Source: an uncultured Alphaproteobacteria bacterium | Lineage (GTDB): Bacteria; Pseudomonadota; Alphaproteobacteria; Rhizobiales; Beijerinckiaceae | Assembly: GCA_937988775.1 (NCBI GenBank) | Contig: CALKHP010000018.1 | Coordinates: 3,206-67,205 of the forward strand | DNA length: 64,000 nucleotides | Direction: 5' to 3' | In this document: in pieces, positions 24,621 through 33,597 of the stretch | Layout of the letters: each line of letters begins with the position of its first letter | Numbering within the stretch: the first letter of the stretch is position 1 | Notes under the pieces: generated by a model | What the model was told of the DNA's origin: nothing | Database searches by the model: none | What the model saw: the letters and a program-made list of their open reading frames with translations, nothing else | Position numbers and translations under genes: made by a program

Positions 24621-26269
24621 GCCAGACGATCGCCTTCGATCCGGTCCTCCTCTCCGTCATTCAGAACGGCCTCAAGCAGGTTGCGTCGGAAATGGACCTC
24701 GTCCACGAGAAAACCGCCTTCTCGCCCGTGATCTCGGAGGGCCTGGATCGGGCCAACGGCCTCTATCACCGTGACACCGGCGAGGTGATCGCGCAGGGCG
24801 ATACCGGATTGCCGAGCTTCATCGGCATCCTGCAATTCTCTACCCAGCACATCATCCGGCTGCGCCGCGATCTGGAGGACGGCGACGTCATCATCGTCAA
24901 CGACCCCTATCTCGGCGGCACACACCTGATGGACGTCAGGATGCTGGCGCCATTCCACTATCAGGGCCGGCTGTGGTGCTACCTGTCGAACGTCGCCCAT
25001 TGGAGCGACACCGGCGGCATGGTGCCCGGCGGCTTCACCAGCACCGCGACCGAAATCCAGCAGGAAGGGCTGCGGATCCCGCCGGTCAAGATCCAGCGCC
25101 GCGGCGCGATCGACCCCGACATCGTGCAGATGGTCCTGAACAACGTCCGAGTTCCCGAAGAGCGGTTCGGCGACCTGAAAGCCCAGATGAGCGCGCTCAA
25201 GGTTGGCGCGAAGCGACTCACGGCTCTCCTCGACCGCTATGGCGCGGATACCGTCGAGGCCGCGATCGGGGAATTGAAAGCCCGGTCGGAGCGGATGATG
25301 CGCGCTCACATCACGTCGGTGCCCGACGGGACTTACGAGGCGACCGTCTACAATGACAGCGATGGCGTCGTCTTCGAGCCGCTGGCGATCCGCCTGGCCA
25401 TGACCGTGCAAGGCGCGCAGATCACGTTCAGCTTCGCGGGCTCGAGCCCACCCTGCAAGGGCCCGATGAATTGCCCGGCCGATCTTGCAACCTCGGCCAT
25501 CTACATCGCGATGAAGCATATTTTCCCGGACGTGCCCATCAACGCCGGCTGCTTTGCGCCACTCAAGGTCGAGCGGCCGGTTGGCACCTTCCTCGACGCG
25601 CAGTATCCGCGGCCCTGCGCCGGGGCGGCGGCCGAGGTGTGCCAGCGCGTGATGGAATCGGTGTTCGGCGCCATGGGCAAGGCGATGCCCGAGCGGATGT
25701 TCGCGGCGCCATTCGGCACCTCCGGCAACTTCAGCCTCGGCGGATACGACCCGGACGAGGACCGGCGCTATATCATGTATATGTTCAGCGGCGGCGGGTA
25801 CGGCGCCTGGAAGGATGGCGATGGCCTGACCAACGGCTGCTCCAGCCTGAGCATCGCCAAGACGCAGCCGATCGAGGTGCTCGAGCAGGCCTTCCCCATC
25901 CTCTACGAGGAATATGCCATCCGGGAGCGTTCAGCCGGGGCCGGGAGGCATCGCGGCGGCTTCGGCCTCAACTATCGCGTCAAGCTGCTTCGCGGCGAAG
26001 CCAAGGCGGCCTTCGTGATGGATCACGGCGTGACCGGGCCGGCCGGCCTGATGGGAGGAGAGCCTGGCGGGACGCTTGCGATCGAGGTGTGCCAGCGCGG
26101 GCAGGTGACGCTGCCGCCGCATGTATCGAAAGGCGAGGGGTACGCCCTTGAGGTCGGCGACTGGATTCAGGTGCGAACGCCGGGCGGCGGCGGGTATGGG
26201 CCGGCATCCGAGCGCCCTGAGGCAGCGATCGCGGGCGATCTCGCCCGCGGCTATCTGGCGAAGGCTTGA
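24617..26269 (+). CDS. Hydantoinase B/oxoprolinase family protein, HyuB-type subunit (copy 1)
   Basis: This is a 550-aa HyuB-type subunit. Family blocks include NDPYLGGTHLMDVRMLAPF near residue 95, GNFSLGGYDPDEDRRYIMY, AGAGRHRGGFGLNYRV and the C-terminal Gly-rich TPGGGGYGPASERP. HyuB pairs with HyuA to give the full ATP-dependent amidohydrolase. The GTG start overlaps the hyuA1 stop, so synthesis is coupled and a stable complex is expected. The gene converges on the IclR regulator gene across 20 bp. The pair differs from the second hyu pair in gene order (AB here, BA there) and in sequence, so the two are unlikely to be a recent duplication. Confidence 0.88.
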   Translation: MSQTIAFDPVLLSVIQNGLKQVASEMDLVHEKTAFSPVISEGLDRANGLYHRDTGEVIAQGDTGLPSFIGILQFSTQHIIRLRRDLEDGDVIIVNDPYLGGTHLMDVRMLAPFHYQGRLWCYLSNVAHWSDTGGMVPGGFTSTATEIQQEGLRIPPVKIQRRGAIDPDIVQMVLNNVRVPEERFGDLKAQMSALKVGAKRLTALLDRYGADTVEAAIGELKARSERMMRAHITSVPDGTYEATVYNDSDGVVFEPLAIRLAMTVQGAQITFSFAGSSPPCKGPMNCPADLATSAIYIAMKHIFPDVPINAGCFAPLKVERPVGTFLDAQYPRPCAGAAAEVCQRVMESVFGAMGKAMPERMFAAPFGTSGNFSLGGYDPDEDRRYIMYMFSGGGYGAWKDGDGLTNGCSSLSIAKTQPIEVLEQAFPILYEEYAIRERSAGAGRHRGGFGLNYRVKLLRGEAKAAFVMDHGVTGPAGLMGGEPGGTLAIEVCQRGQVTLPPHVSKGEGYALEVGDWIQVRTPGGGGYGPASERPEAAIAGDLARGYLAKA

Positions 26270-26289
26270 GCCATCGCGCAACCCGGCGC

Positions 26290-27138
26290 TCAAGCCGGGT
26301 TCTGTGTCCGGGCGGCGATGGCGGAGCCGGCGCTCAGCGTCTTGGCGAGCGCGATGGACACCTCCTTGAGCACGGCGATGCGGTTTTCCAGGCCGTCATC
26401 CATGATCCGCTGGACGGGGCCGGTGACGCCGAGACTGTAAAGGATGCGGTTGCCGGCCTGGATGACGGGCACGGCCAGCCCCCCGAGCCCTTCGTCGATC
26501 TCGGACACGCAGGTTGCGAAACCGTCTTCGCGCGCCTGAGCATAAATCGCGCGCACAGCATCCGGATCGGTGTTGGTATAGGCGGTCAGGCGCGGCAGCG
26601 GCTCGGCGAGCGCCTTGGCGACGATGGCCTCCGTCTGGAATGCCAGGATGGCCTTTGCGCTCGCGGCCGCATGCGGCGCCATTTCGATGTTGGGCTGGAC
26701 GTAGCTGCGCCAATGCACCTCGGGGGACTCGCTGGTGACGACCAGGATGCGGTGCCCGACGATCCGGGCCAGGAAGCTGGTCTCGCCGAGTTTCGCGTTG
26801 ACGACTTCGAGATGTGGCTGCGCGAGCGCCGAAATCCAGCCGTCGACGGCCGAATTGTGCATCAGCCGGATCAAGCGGTCTCCGAGCTTGAACCTGCTGC
26901 TCCTGCCGCCGCCTTCCACCAGCCCGACGCGCGCCAGCCCCGAAAGGAGGCGATGGGCCGTGGTTTTCGGCAGGCCGAGCAGGGTGCTGACATCGGTCAG
27001 GATGAGGGCGTCCGGAAAGGCGGAGACCAGTTCCAGGACGACCATGTATCGATGGAGCGGGCTCGTCACGCTCTCTTGCCCGGCCTTGCTTGCCAGGGAC
27101 GGCTTTTGAGAGCGGCCGGAAGCCTTCGCCTCGACCAT
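26290..27138 (-). CDS. IclR family transcriptional regulator
   Basis: This 282-aa regulator has an N-terminal winged helix (about 28-90, with DVSTLLGLPKTTAHRLLSGL) and a C-terminal IclR effector-binding domain. The latter contains APHAAASAKAILAF and the late segment GLGGLAVPVIQAG. IclR proteins usually bind 5-7 bp-spaced palindromes and respond to a pathway metabolite. This gene lies between the two hyu operons and is divergent from the ABC transporter genes. Matching GTTCCG-N5-CGGAAY palindromes flank both sides, upstream of hyuA1 and between iclR and the binding-protein gene. It therefore very probably controls the whole island and itself. Whether it activates or represses is not visible. 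Confidence 0.9.
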   Translation of the reverse strand: MVEAKASGRSQKPSLASKAGQESVTSPLHRYMVVLELVSAFPDALILTDVSTLLGLPKTTAHRLLSGLARVGLVEGGGRSSRFKLGDRLIRLMHNSAVDGWISALAQPHLEVVNAKLGETSFLARIVGHRILVVTSESPEVHWRSYVQPNIEMAPHAAASAKAILAFQTEAIVAKALAEPLPRLTAYTNTDPDAVRAIYAQAREDGFATCVSEIDEGLGGLAVPVIQAGNRILYSLGVTGPVQRIMDDGLENRIAVLKEVSIALAKTLSAGSAIAARTQNPA

Positions 27139-27214
27139 GCGCGCTTTTCCCTCCGCGCCGGGATTGACAGTCGATCTAATCGGAGTCTAGCCTCACGTCA
27201 TAAAGTGGAATTTT

Positions 27215-27231
27215 GTTCCGGATAACGGAAC
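27215..27231. promoter_or_regulatory. IclR-type operator between iclR and the ABC transporter operon
   Basis: GTTCCG-GATAA-CGGAAC forms a perfect 6-bp-arm palindrome with a 5-base spacer. It matches GTTCCG-ATTAT-CGGAAT upstream of hyuA1. A further half-site, TAATCGGAG, lies at 27177-27185. Its place in the divergent intergenic region suits control of both directions. Confidence 0.62.
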
Positions 27232-27281
27232 TAGCGAATTTACACACAAAACACAAGCCGGTAACGGCTCGGGGGGCGACA

Positions 27282-28427
27282 ATGATAACGACACGACGGG
27301 GCATTCTCTCTCTTGCTGCCGGGGTCGCCGCAGGCGCCTGGGCCCGGCCCAGCTTCGCGGCCGGCGAGCCGATCGCCATTGGCGCTGCCATTCCGACGAC
27401 CGGTCCGCTGTCGCTGTCGGGCAAGCAGTATTTCAACACGTTGACCATGGCCGAGGAGGACATCAACAAATCCGGCGGCATCAATGGCCGCCCCATCAAG
27501 TTCGTGATCGAGGATACCGGCACGTCCAACAGCACGGCTGTCAGCGCGTTCGTGAAACTCGTCCAGGATACCAAGCCTCCGTTCGTCTTCCTGTCCAGCT
27601 ACTCGACCCAGAATCTCGCCACCGCGCCCGAAGTCGTGAAGGCTGGCATTCCGGTCATGTATGCCGGCGGCGCCGTCGCCGTCTCCGCGAGCAGCAATGG
27701 CTGGATGTTCCGGATCCGGCCAACGGATTCGCTCGCCGCGCACGGCATGGCGCAGTTTGCCAAAATCCTCAAGGCGACGAAGCCCGGGATCATGTACATC
27801 CAGAACGATTTCGGGCAGGGCGGCGCGCAGGCGGCGGCCAAGCAGCTCGAAGCCGCGGGCGTGACCCCGGTGGGGTCCGAGGCCTATGGCCAGAACGACA
27901 AGGATTACTCGGCGCAGTTATTGCGGCTTCGGGAGAAGGGCGCGGATGTCATCCTGACCTTCGTCTATCCGGCGGATGGCGCTCTTCTGTTGCGCCAGAT
28001 CAAGGCGCTCGGACTGAAGACGCCGGTCATCGCCTCCTCCGCGTCCTTCCTGCCGGCCTCGGTCCAGTTGCTGTCGCCTGCGGATCTGGTGAATGTCTGG
28101 GGTGTGATCGACACATTCGTCGATGCGAGCGTCGGCGGCCGGATGGCCGATTTCGTCACGCGCTACAAGGCGAAGTTCGGCCAGGATGGCGACGCTTACG
28201 GCTTGGCCTATTATGATGGCGCGCTCATCCTCGCCGAGGGGCTGCGCAAGGTCGGGACCGACCCGAAGGCCCTGCGCGACTGGATCGCGTCACAGAAGGC
28301 GTGGGACGGGATCGGGCAGACCTTCTCCTTCGACCAGGAGGGCAACGGCGTTCATGGTGTCGCCGTCGTCAAGGCGAAGCCCGGCACCAAGACCCTCGAG
28401 CTCGTCGAACGCCTCAAGCTCGGCTGA
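27282..28427 (+). CDS. ABC transporter substrate-binding protein, branched-chain amino acid (HAAT) type
   Basis: This is a periplasmic binding protein of 381 aa, of the Leu/Ile/Val-binding (peripla_BP_6) type. The N-terminus MITTRRGILSLAAGV carries a twin-arginine pair before a hydrophobic stretch ending ARPSFAAG, so export could be by Tat or Sec. The mature part starts with EPIAIGAAIPTTGPLSLSG, the usual opening of this family. I chose the ATG at 27282 because the frame upstream of it runs through the operator. It is followed by both permeases and both ATPases of a complete HAAT importer. HAAT systems take up amino acids, amides, urea and aromatic acids, so a cyclic amide or its product is possible. 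Confidence 0.9.
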   Translation: MITTRRGILSLAAGVAAGAWARPSFAAGEPIAIGAAIPTTGPLSLSGKQYFNTLTMAEEDINKSGGINGRPIKFVIEDTGTSNSTAVSAFVKLVQDTKPPFVFLSSYSTQNLATAPEVVKAGIPVMYAGGAVAVSASSNGWMFRIRPTDSLAAHGMAQFAKILKATKPGIMYIQNDFGQGGAQAAAKQLEAAGVTPVGSEAYGQNDKDYSAQLLRLREKGADVILTFVYPADGALLLRQIKALGLKTPVIASSASFLPASVQLLSPADLVNVWGVIDTFVDASVGGRMADFVTRYKAKFGQDGDAYGLAYYDGALILAEGLRKVGTDPKALRDWIASQKAWDGIGQTFSFDQEGNGVHGVAVVKAKPGTKTLELVERLKLG

Positions 28428-28495
28428 TGCCGCCACCGGCAGCCCCGGGCGGGCTGCCATCGGCCACAGGCGTTGCACGTCCACCTTGGTGATTG

Positions 28496-29371
28496 ATGGC
28501 TGACCTCATCCAACTCCTGACGAACGGGCTGGCGCTCGGCAGCATCTACGCGCTCACCGCGATCGGCTTCGTGATCGTCTATTCGGCGACCGGCGTGGTG
28601 AATTTCGCGGCGGGCCAGTTCGTGATGGTCGGCACCTTCGCGGGGGTGGCGACGCTCGTGAACGCCGGTTGGCCGATGCCTGTCGGCTATATCGGCGCGC
28701 TCGTGGTGATGGCGCTCTTCGGCGCGCTGTTCTACCTGATCGTCTATCTGCCGCTGCGCGCAAGCCCCATCGTCACGGTGATCATCGGCACCGTCGCCAT
28801 CGGCATTACCATACAGAACATGGCGCTGCTGACGTTCGGGTCGTGGCCGTTCCCGGTGCCATCGCCCTTCGACGGCATGATGATCGATCTCGGAGGCACG
28901 GTCATTTCGGCCCATGCCATCGCGGTCGTCATCGCGACCGGCGTGTTGATCCTGCTGCTCTGGCTCCTCATGCATCGCACGGCGATCGGCATCGCCATGC
29001 GGGCCGTCGCGCAGGACGTGAAAGTCGCCCGGTTGATGGGCCTGCGCGTGCAGTGGCTGCTCGCCTTCACGTGGATTCTGGCCGCGGTCATGGCGGGCAT
29101 CGCCGGACTGATGCTTGGGCCGATGTGGTTCGCCGATGTCAACATGGGCGATCCCATCGCCCTGAAAGCCTTCGCCGCGACGGTGATCGGCGGGTTTGGC
29201 AGCCTGCCGGGGGCCATCGCGGGCGGATTCTTCGTCGGGCTGGCTGAGGTGCTGGGCGCGTCCTATGTCTCCTCGGCCTACAAGGACCTGATCGCCTTTG
29301 GCGTGATGATCCTGTTCCTGCTGTTCCGGCCACAGGGCATCTTCGGCGAAAAAATCCAGGATCGGGGCTGA
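28496..29371 (+). CDS. ABC transporter permease, LivH type
   Basis: This is a 291-aa inner-membrane permease with about eight predicted helices. It has the LivH opening LIQLLTNGLALGSIYALTAIG and the cytoplasmic segment RAVAQDVKVARLMGLRV that contacts the ATPases. The ATG at 28496 is chosen over the adjacent TTG at 28493; neither has a strong ribosome binding site, so translation may depend on upstream ribosomes. The stop overlaps the next ATG by one base (TGATG). It forms the channel with the LivM-type protein. Confidence 0.92.
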   Translation: MADLIQLLTNGLALGSIYALTAIGFVIVYSATGVVNFAAGQFVMVGTFAGVATLVNAGWPMPVGYIGALVVMALFGALFYLIVYLPLRASPIVTVIIGTVAIGITIQNMALLTFGSWPFPVPSPFDGMMIDLGGTVISAHAIAVVIATGVLILLLWLLMHRTAIGIAMRAVAQDVKVARLMGLRVQWLLAFTWILAAVMAGIAGLMLGPMWFADVNMGDPIALKAFAATVIGGFGSLPGAIAGGFFVGLAEVLGASYVSSAYKDLIAFGVMILFLLFRPQGIFGEKIQDRG

Positions 29372-30336
29372 TGGCGCTGCGTCTTCTCGGCCTAGTGGGC
29401 CTGCTTGTCGTCGGGTTCGCTCTCTCGCTCAGCGTGTCGGAATACGCGCTGCGCCTGCTCAATCTGGCGGCCATCGCGGGCATCTCGGTGATCGGGCTGA
29501 ACTTCGCGTTCGGCTATGTCGGCCTGATCTCGCTCGGCCATGCCGCGTTCATGGGGCTTGGCGCCTATATTCTGGCCATCCTGACGACGCAGGCGGGATG
29601 GTCGCCATGGCTTGCAAGCGTCCCGGCGATCCTCGGGACCGGCCTGTGCGCGGCAGCCATCGGCTTCCCGCTGCTGCGGCTCAAGGGGCATTATCTCGCG
29701 CTCGCGACCCTTGGCCTCAATGTCAGCTTCGTCATCGTCGCCGCCAACTGGATCGAGCTTACGGGCGGGACCAACGGAATAGCCAAGATACCCGGCCTCA
29801 GCATCGCCGGATATGCGCTCTCCGGCGAACAGCCGTTTCTGTGGTTCGCGCTCGTCATCCTCGCCTGTCTCGGGTTCGTCGCTTCGCTCATCCAGTCCTC
29901 GCGCCATGGGCGGGCCATGATGGCGGTGCGCGACGATGAGACGGCTGCTGCGATGACGGGGATCAACGTCACCGCCATCAAGGTCGCCGCCTTCGCGCTG
30001 TCGGCCCTCTATGCGGCGGTCGCGGGATGCCTGTTCGCGACGCATGTCAATTTCGTCTCGCCGGACGATTTCGGCTTCGCCCAGTCGATTACCTTCCTGT
30101 CGATGCTGATCGTCGGCGGGGAAGGCACCATCGTCGGGGCGATCCTCGGCGCGACCCTGCTGACATTCCTGCCGGAATGGCTGCGTGTCCTGGGTGACAG
30201 CTATCTGGCCTTTTTCGGCCTGATGATGCTTGGCATCCTGATTTTCCTGCCGACGGGGATCATCGGCCTGTTCGATCGCTGGCGCCGCCGCGCGCCCGCG
30301 CCCGAAACCGCCGCCGCGGAGGTGGCGCAGCCATGA
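29371..30336 (+). CDS. ABC transporter permease, LivM type
   Basis: This is a 321-aa permease, the LivM partner. Helices run from the N-terminus. The segment IGLNFAFGYVGLISLGHAAFMGLGAY is the recognisable family core (cited here as consensus). The cytoplasmic loop SRHGRAMMAVRDDETAAAM docks the ATPases. The C-terminal tail is Pro/Ala-rich (about 305-321) and was probably added in this lineage. It overlaps its neighbours at both ends (TGATG with LivH, ATGA with LivG), as expected for a tightly coupled transporter operon. Confidence 0.92.
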   Translation: MALRLLGLVGLLVVGFALSLSVSEYALRLLNLAAIAGISVIGLNFAFGYVGLISLGHAAFMGLGAYILAILTTQAGWSPWLASVPAILGTGLCAAAIGFPLLRLKGHYLALATLGLNVSFVIVAANWIELTGGTNGIAKIPGLSIAGYALSGEQPFLWFALVILACLGFVASLIQSSRHGRAMMAVRDDETAAAMTGINVTAIKVAAFALSALYAAVAGCLFATHVNFVSPDDFGFAQSITFLSMLIVGGEGTIVGAILGATLLTFLPEWLRVLGDSYLAFFGLMMLGILIFLPTGIIGLFDRWRRRAPAPETAAAEVAQP

Positions 30337-31070
30337 CCATTCTCGACGCGCGTGGCATCTCGAAGCGCTATGGCGGGCTGCTGGCCTTGGCCGACGTCGA
30401 TCTGAGCGTCGCCGAAAGCGAGTTCGTCGCACTGATCGGCCCGAACGGGGCGGGCAAGTCGACGCTGTTGAACGTCCTCACCGGCCTCACGCCGCCGACC
30501 TCCGGCACGATCACGCTGAATGCGCGCAATGTGACCAGGTCCGCGACCCATAGCCGGATTCGCGCCGGGCTCGGCCGCACCTTCCAGCATGGCCGGCTTT
30601 TCGAGCGCCTGAGCGTGCTGGAGAACGTCATGGTCGGAGCCGCCAACCGGCCCGGCCGGTCAGACACGGCCTTGCGGAAGGCGGCGCTCGACACGCTTGG
30701 CCTGATGGGGCTCGAGCGCTTCGCACATCAACCAATCTCGGCCCTGACCTATGGCAATCGCCGCATGGTCGAACTCACCCGCGCCCTGGCGGGACAACCC
30801 CGCATCCTGCTGCTCGACGAGCCGGGAGCCGGCCTGAACTCCGGCGAGGTCGAGGACCTGATGACGCGGCTCCGGGCCATCCGGGCCGAGCATAGGCTCG
30901 CCATCGTCCTGATCGAGCACAATATGGGCATGGTGATGCGGCTGGCCGAACGCATCGTCGTGCTCAACTTCGGCAGCAAGATCGCCGAGGGAACGCCAAC
31001 GGCGATCCAGGCGGATCCGGCCGTGCTTGACGCCTATCTGGGTGCGGGGTCGTCCTATGCTGGCGTGTAG
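30333..31070 (+). CDS. ABC transporter ATP-binding protein, LivG type
   Basis: This is a 245-aa ATPase with Walker A GPNGAGKSTLL, signature-region LTYGNRRMVELTRAL and Walker B ILLLDEPGAGL. The signature is written LTYGN instead of the common LSYG(E/D)Q; the Gln-to-Asn/Arg change is uncommon but occurs in LivG-type proteins. The LivG hallmark RTFQHGRLFERLSVLENV follows the Q-loop. It overlaps LivM by four bases and LivF by fourteen. It would work as a heterodimer with the LivF-type ATPase. Confidence 0.91.
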   Translation: MTILDARGISKRYGGLLALADVDLSVAESEFVALIGPNGAGKSTLLNVLTGLTPPTSGTITLNARNVTRSATHSRIRAGLGRTFQHGRLFERLSVLENVMVGAANRPGRSDTALRKAALDTLGLMGLERFAHQPISALTYGNRRMVELTRALAGQPRILLLDEPGAGLNSGEVEDLMTRLRAIRAEHRLAIVLIEHNMGMVMRLAERIVVLNFGSKIAEGTPTAIQADPAVLDAYLGAGSSYAGV

Positions 31071-31764
31071 GGACCTCACCGTCGCCTATGGCGACATCGT
31101 CGCGCTCCGTGGTGTCGACCTCGCGGTAAACGCCGGCGAGACGGTCGCGCTGATCGGTGCCAACGGCGCCGGCAAGACGACGCTCCTCCAGACGATTTCC
31201 GGACTGAACAAGGTCCGCAGCGGCGAGATGCTGTTCAAGGACGAGCCCCTGGGACCGCGTTCGAGCGCCGAGCGCGTCCGCATGGGCATCGCGCACGCTC
31301 CCGAGGGCCGCCGCATATTTCCCGGCTTGACCGTGCAGGAAAACCTCATCGTCGCGACGGCGGCCTGGCGCCGGCTGGGCAAGAGCTGCGAGGCCGAACT
31401 CGGCCAGGTCTTCGACCTCTTTCCGCGCCTCAAGGAGCGCAGGCACCAGCTCGGCTGGTCGCTTTCCGGCGGCGAGCAGCAGATGCTCGCGATTGGCCGC
31501 GCGCTGATGTCGCGCCCGAAATTCCTGCTTCTCGACGAACCTTCCCTCGGCCTCGCGCCGCGGCTCGCCGAGGAAGTTTACGACCGGGTTGGCCGGATCA
31601 GCAAAACCGGCCTGACCATCCTCGTGGTCGAGCAGAACACCGTGCTGGCGCTCGCGGTCGCCAATCGCGGCTACGTGCTCGAGACCGGCCGGGTCGTGCT
31701 TGCCGGCTCCGCCGACGAATTGCGCCGGAGCGACCGTGTCCGCGAAGCCTATCTCGGCCGATGA
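31057..31764 (+). CDS. ABC transporter ATP-binding protein, LivF type
   Basis: This is a 235-aa ATPase with Walker A GANGAGKTTLL, signature LSGGEQQMLAIGRAL and Walker B FLLLDEPSLGLAP, all in LivF form. The ATG at 31057 lies inside the end of the LivG gene (14-base overlap). A longer frame from 31027 is possible, but the family starts at LACRDLTVAYGD. It completes the five-gene importer. After the stop there are 173 bases before the next large gene, holding a 26-codon open frame with a good ribosome binding site. Confidence 0.91.
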   Translation: MLACRDLTVAYGDIVALRGVDLAVNAGETVALIGANGAGKTTLLQTISGLNKVRSGEMLFKDEPLGPRSSAERVRMGIAHAPEGRRIFPGLTVQENLIVATAAWRRLGKSCEAELGQVFDLFPRLKERRHQLGWSLSGGEQQMLAIGRALMSRPKFLLLDEPSLGLAPRLAEEVYDRVGRISKTGLTILVVEQNTVLALAVANRGYVLETGRVVLAGSADELRRSDRVREAYLGR

Positions 31765-31780
31765 CATCCAGGAGAGTCCG

Positions 31781-31861
31781 ATGACCTTTCCCGATCTCGC
31801 TTCGCGCTCCCATGCGCCCCTCGTGCGCGCCAAGGCCGCCGCGATCGCCGGGCGAGCCTGA
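31781..31861 (+). CDS. Possible 26-aa open reading frame between the transporter and hyuB2
   Basis: An ATG at 31781 follows AGGAGAG at ideal spacing and opens a 26-codon frame (MTFPDLASRSHAPLVRAKAA..., ending TGA). No known small-protein family is recognised. It may be the surviving start of a gene whose remainder was deleted, a leader peptide for hyuB2, or chance. The ribosome binding site is better than those of several real neighbours, which is why it is listed. Confidence 0.25.
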   Translation: MTFPDLASRSHAPLVRAKAAAIAGRA

Positions 31862-31937
31862 TTCCGGGCGAAACAGCATTCCGCCCGCGCTCATACGGCC
31901 CCCGGCGGCCAGTTCCATTCCTGAAGGACCCATGTTC

Positions 31938-33596
31938 ATGTCACGCTCGGTCGATCCCATCACCCGCTCGGTCGTCGAGCATCGCCTCACCTCGATCACG
32001 AGCGAGATGGGCGAGGCGATGCTGCGCACGTCGTTCTCCCAGATCCTGAATTCGAGCCGCGACTTCTCCATTGCCATCACCGATACCGGCGGGCGGCTGG
32101 TGGCGCAGGCCGATCACATTCCGGTGCATGTCGGCGCGCTGCCATGGGCGACGCGGGCCGTCGAGGCGCGCTTTTCCGATATCGTGCCGGGCGACGTCTT
32201 CCTGCTGAACGACCCGGCCTATGGCGGCTCGCACCTTCCGGACCTGACGGCGTTCGTGCCGGTCTTCAGTGGTGACGAGCGCCTGTTCTGGACCGTGGTG
32301 CGGGCACATCAGAGCGACATCGGGGGCTCCACGCACGGTGCCTATAATCCGTCGGCGCGGGACATCTGGACGGAAGGCCTGAGAGTGCCGCCGATCAGGT
32401 TCTACGAGGCTGGCCGGCAACGCGACGACCTGCTCGACCTCCTCGCCCTCAATACGCGCAACGGCCACGATTTCAGGGGCGACCTCGCGGCCATGGTCGG
32501 CGCCGCGCATCTCGGCGAGCGCCGCATCGTGAAACTGCTGCGCGACCTCGGCGCCCAGACGGTCCTCGGCGCCATCGAATCGTTCTTCGACGCGGCCGAA
32601 CGGCGGACGCGGGCCATCGTGTCGACCTGGGCGGACGGCGTGTTCGAGGGAGAAGCCTTCCTGGACGATGACGGCCATGGGCGCGAGAATATCCGCATCC
32701 ATGCGCGGGTCACCAAGAAGGGGAGCGACATTGAGGTCGATCTCACCGGCTCCGATCCCCAATCGACCAGCTTCGTGAACTCGTCCCACGCCAATGCCCA
32801 ATCGGCCTGCGCCATGGCCTTCGCCTATCTGATCGACCCTGACGTTCCGAAAAACGACGGCTCGTTCAGGCCGCTAAGCGTGAAACTGCGCGAGGGCACC
32901 ATCGTATGGGCGGAGGAGGGGCGCCCGGTCACGATGTGCACCAGCCACCCGTCGAACGGCATTGTCCAGGCCATCGTGACCGCATTGTCGCATTCCTGCC
33001 CGGAGCGTGCGATGGGCGGCTGGGGGCGCCGTTTCCGGATCGCGTTGCAGGGCGAGGATCCGCGCACCGGCCGCCAGTTCATCTGGCACATGTTCCACGC
33101 CAGGCCGGGCGGCGGCGCATCGTCCGCCGGTGACGGCTGGTCCTCGATCGGCGAGTTCGATTCCGTCGGCGGCCTGAAATTCGGGAGCATCGAATTCGCG
33201 GAAGTCCGCTTCCCGCTTCACTTCGCACGGCATGAATTCCTGCCCGATTCCGGTGGCAAGGGCCGCTATCGCGGCGGCCTTGGCGTCGCCCTCGATCTCG
33301 TTGCCGAGACGGAGAAGCCAGCGCTCGCCAACACCGCCGGCGACGGTGCCCGCTACGGTGCCTTTGGCATGCTCGGCGGCGAGGACGGCCCGCCACATCA
33401 TTACAGCCTGTTGTCCGAAGGCCACGATCCGCGCGTGCTCAAGACCAAGGAGGTCGGGATTCTGGTCCGGCCCGGCGATGTCTTCCAGATCCGCTCCGCC
33501 GGCGGCGGCGGATGGGGGCCTGCCACCGAACGGAGCGCCGATGCCCACGAGCATGACGTTTTGCAGGGCCTCGTGACCGCCCAGGGAGCACATTGA
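31938..33596 (+). CDS. Hydantoinase B/oxoprolinase family protein, HyuB-type subunit (copy 2)
   Basis: This HyuB-type subunit has 552 aa. Conserved blocks are LLNDPAYGGSHLPDLTAF near residue 95, the DLTGSDPQSTSFVNSS region, SGGKGRYRGGLGVAL and the terminal RSAGGGGWGPATERS. Its start could be either ATG at 31932 or 31938; AAGGA at 31924-31928 suits the second. It precedes hyuA2 with a one-base gap and follows the importer, so uptake and hydrolysis are co-expressed. With HyuA2 it should form an ATP-dependent cyclic-amide hydrolase like characterised hydantoinases, 5-oxoprolinases and caprolactamase. It is clearly diverged from copy 1, so the two pairs probably act on different rings or steps. 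Confidence 0.88.
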   Translation: MSRSVDPITRSVVEHRLTSITSEMGEAMLRTSFSQILNSSRDFSIAITDTGGRLVAQADHIPVHVGALPWATRAVEARFSDIVPGDVFLLNDPAYGGSHLPDLTAFVPVFSGDERLFWTVVRAHQSDIGGSTHGAYNPSARDIWTEGLRVPPIRFYEAGRQRDDLLDLLALNTRNGHDFRGDLAAMVGAAHLGERRIVKLLRDLGAQTVLGAIESFFDAAERRTRAIVSTWADGVFEGEAFLDDDGHGRENIRIHARVTKKGSDIEVDLTGSDPQSTSFVNSSHANAQSACAMAFAYLIDPDVPKNDGSFRPLSVKLREGTIVWAEEGRPVTMCTSHPSNGIVQAIVTALSHSCPERAMGGWGRRFRIALQGEDPRTGRQFIWHMFHARPGGGASSAGDGWSSIGEFDSVGGLKFGSIEFAEVRFPLHFARHEFLPDSGGKGRYRGGLGVALDLVAETEKPALANTAGDGARYGAFGMLGGEDGPPHHYSLLSEGHDPRVLKTKEVGILVRPGDVFQIRSAGGGGWGPATERSADAHEHDVLQGLVTAQGAH

Positions 33597-33597
33597 G

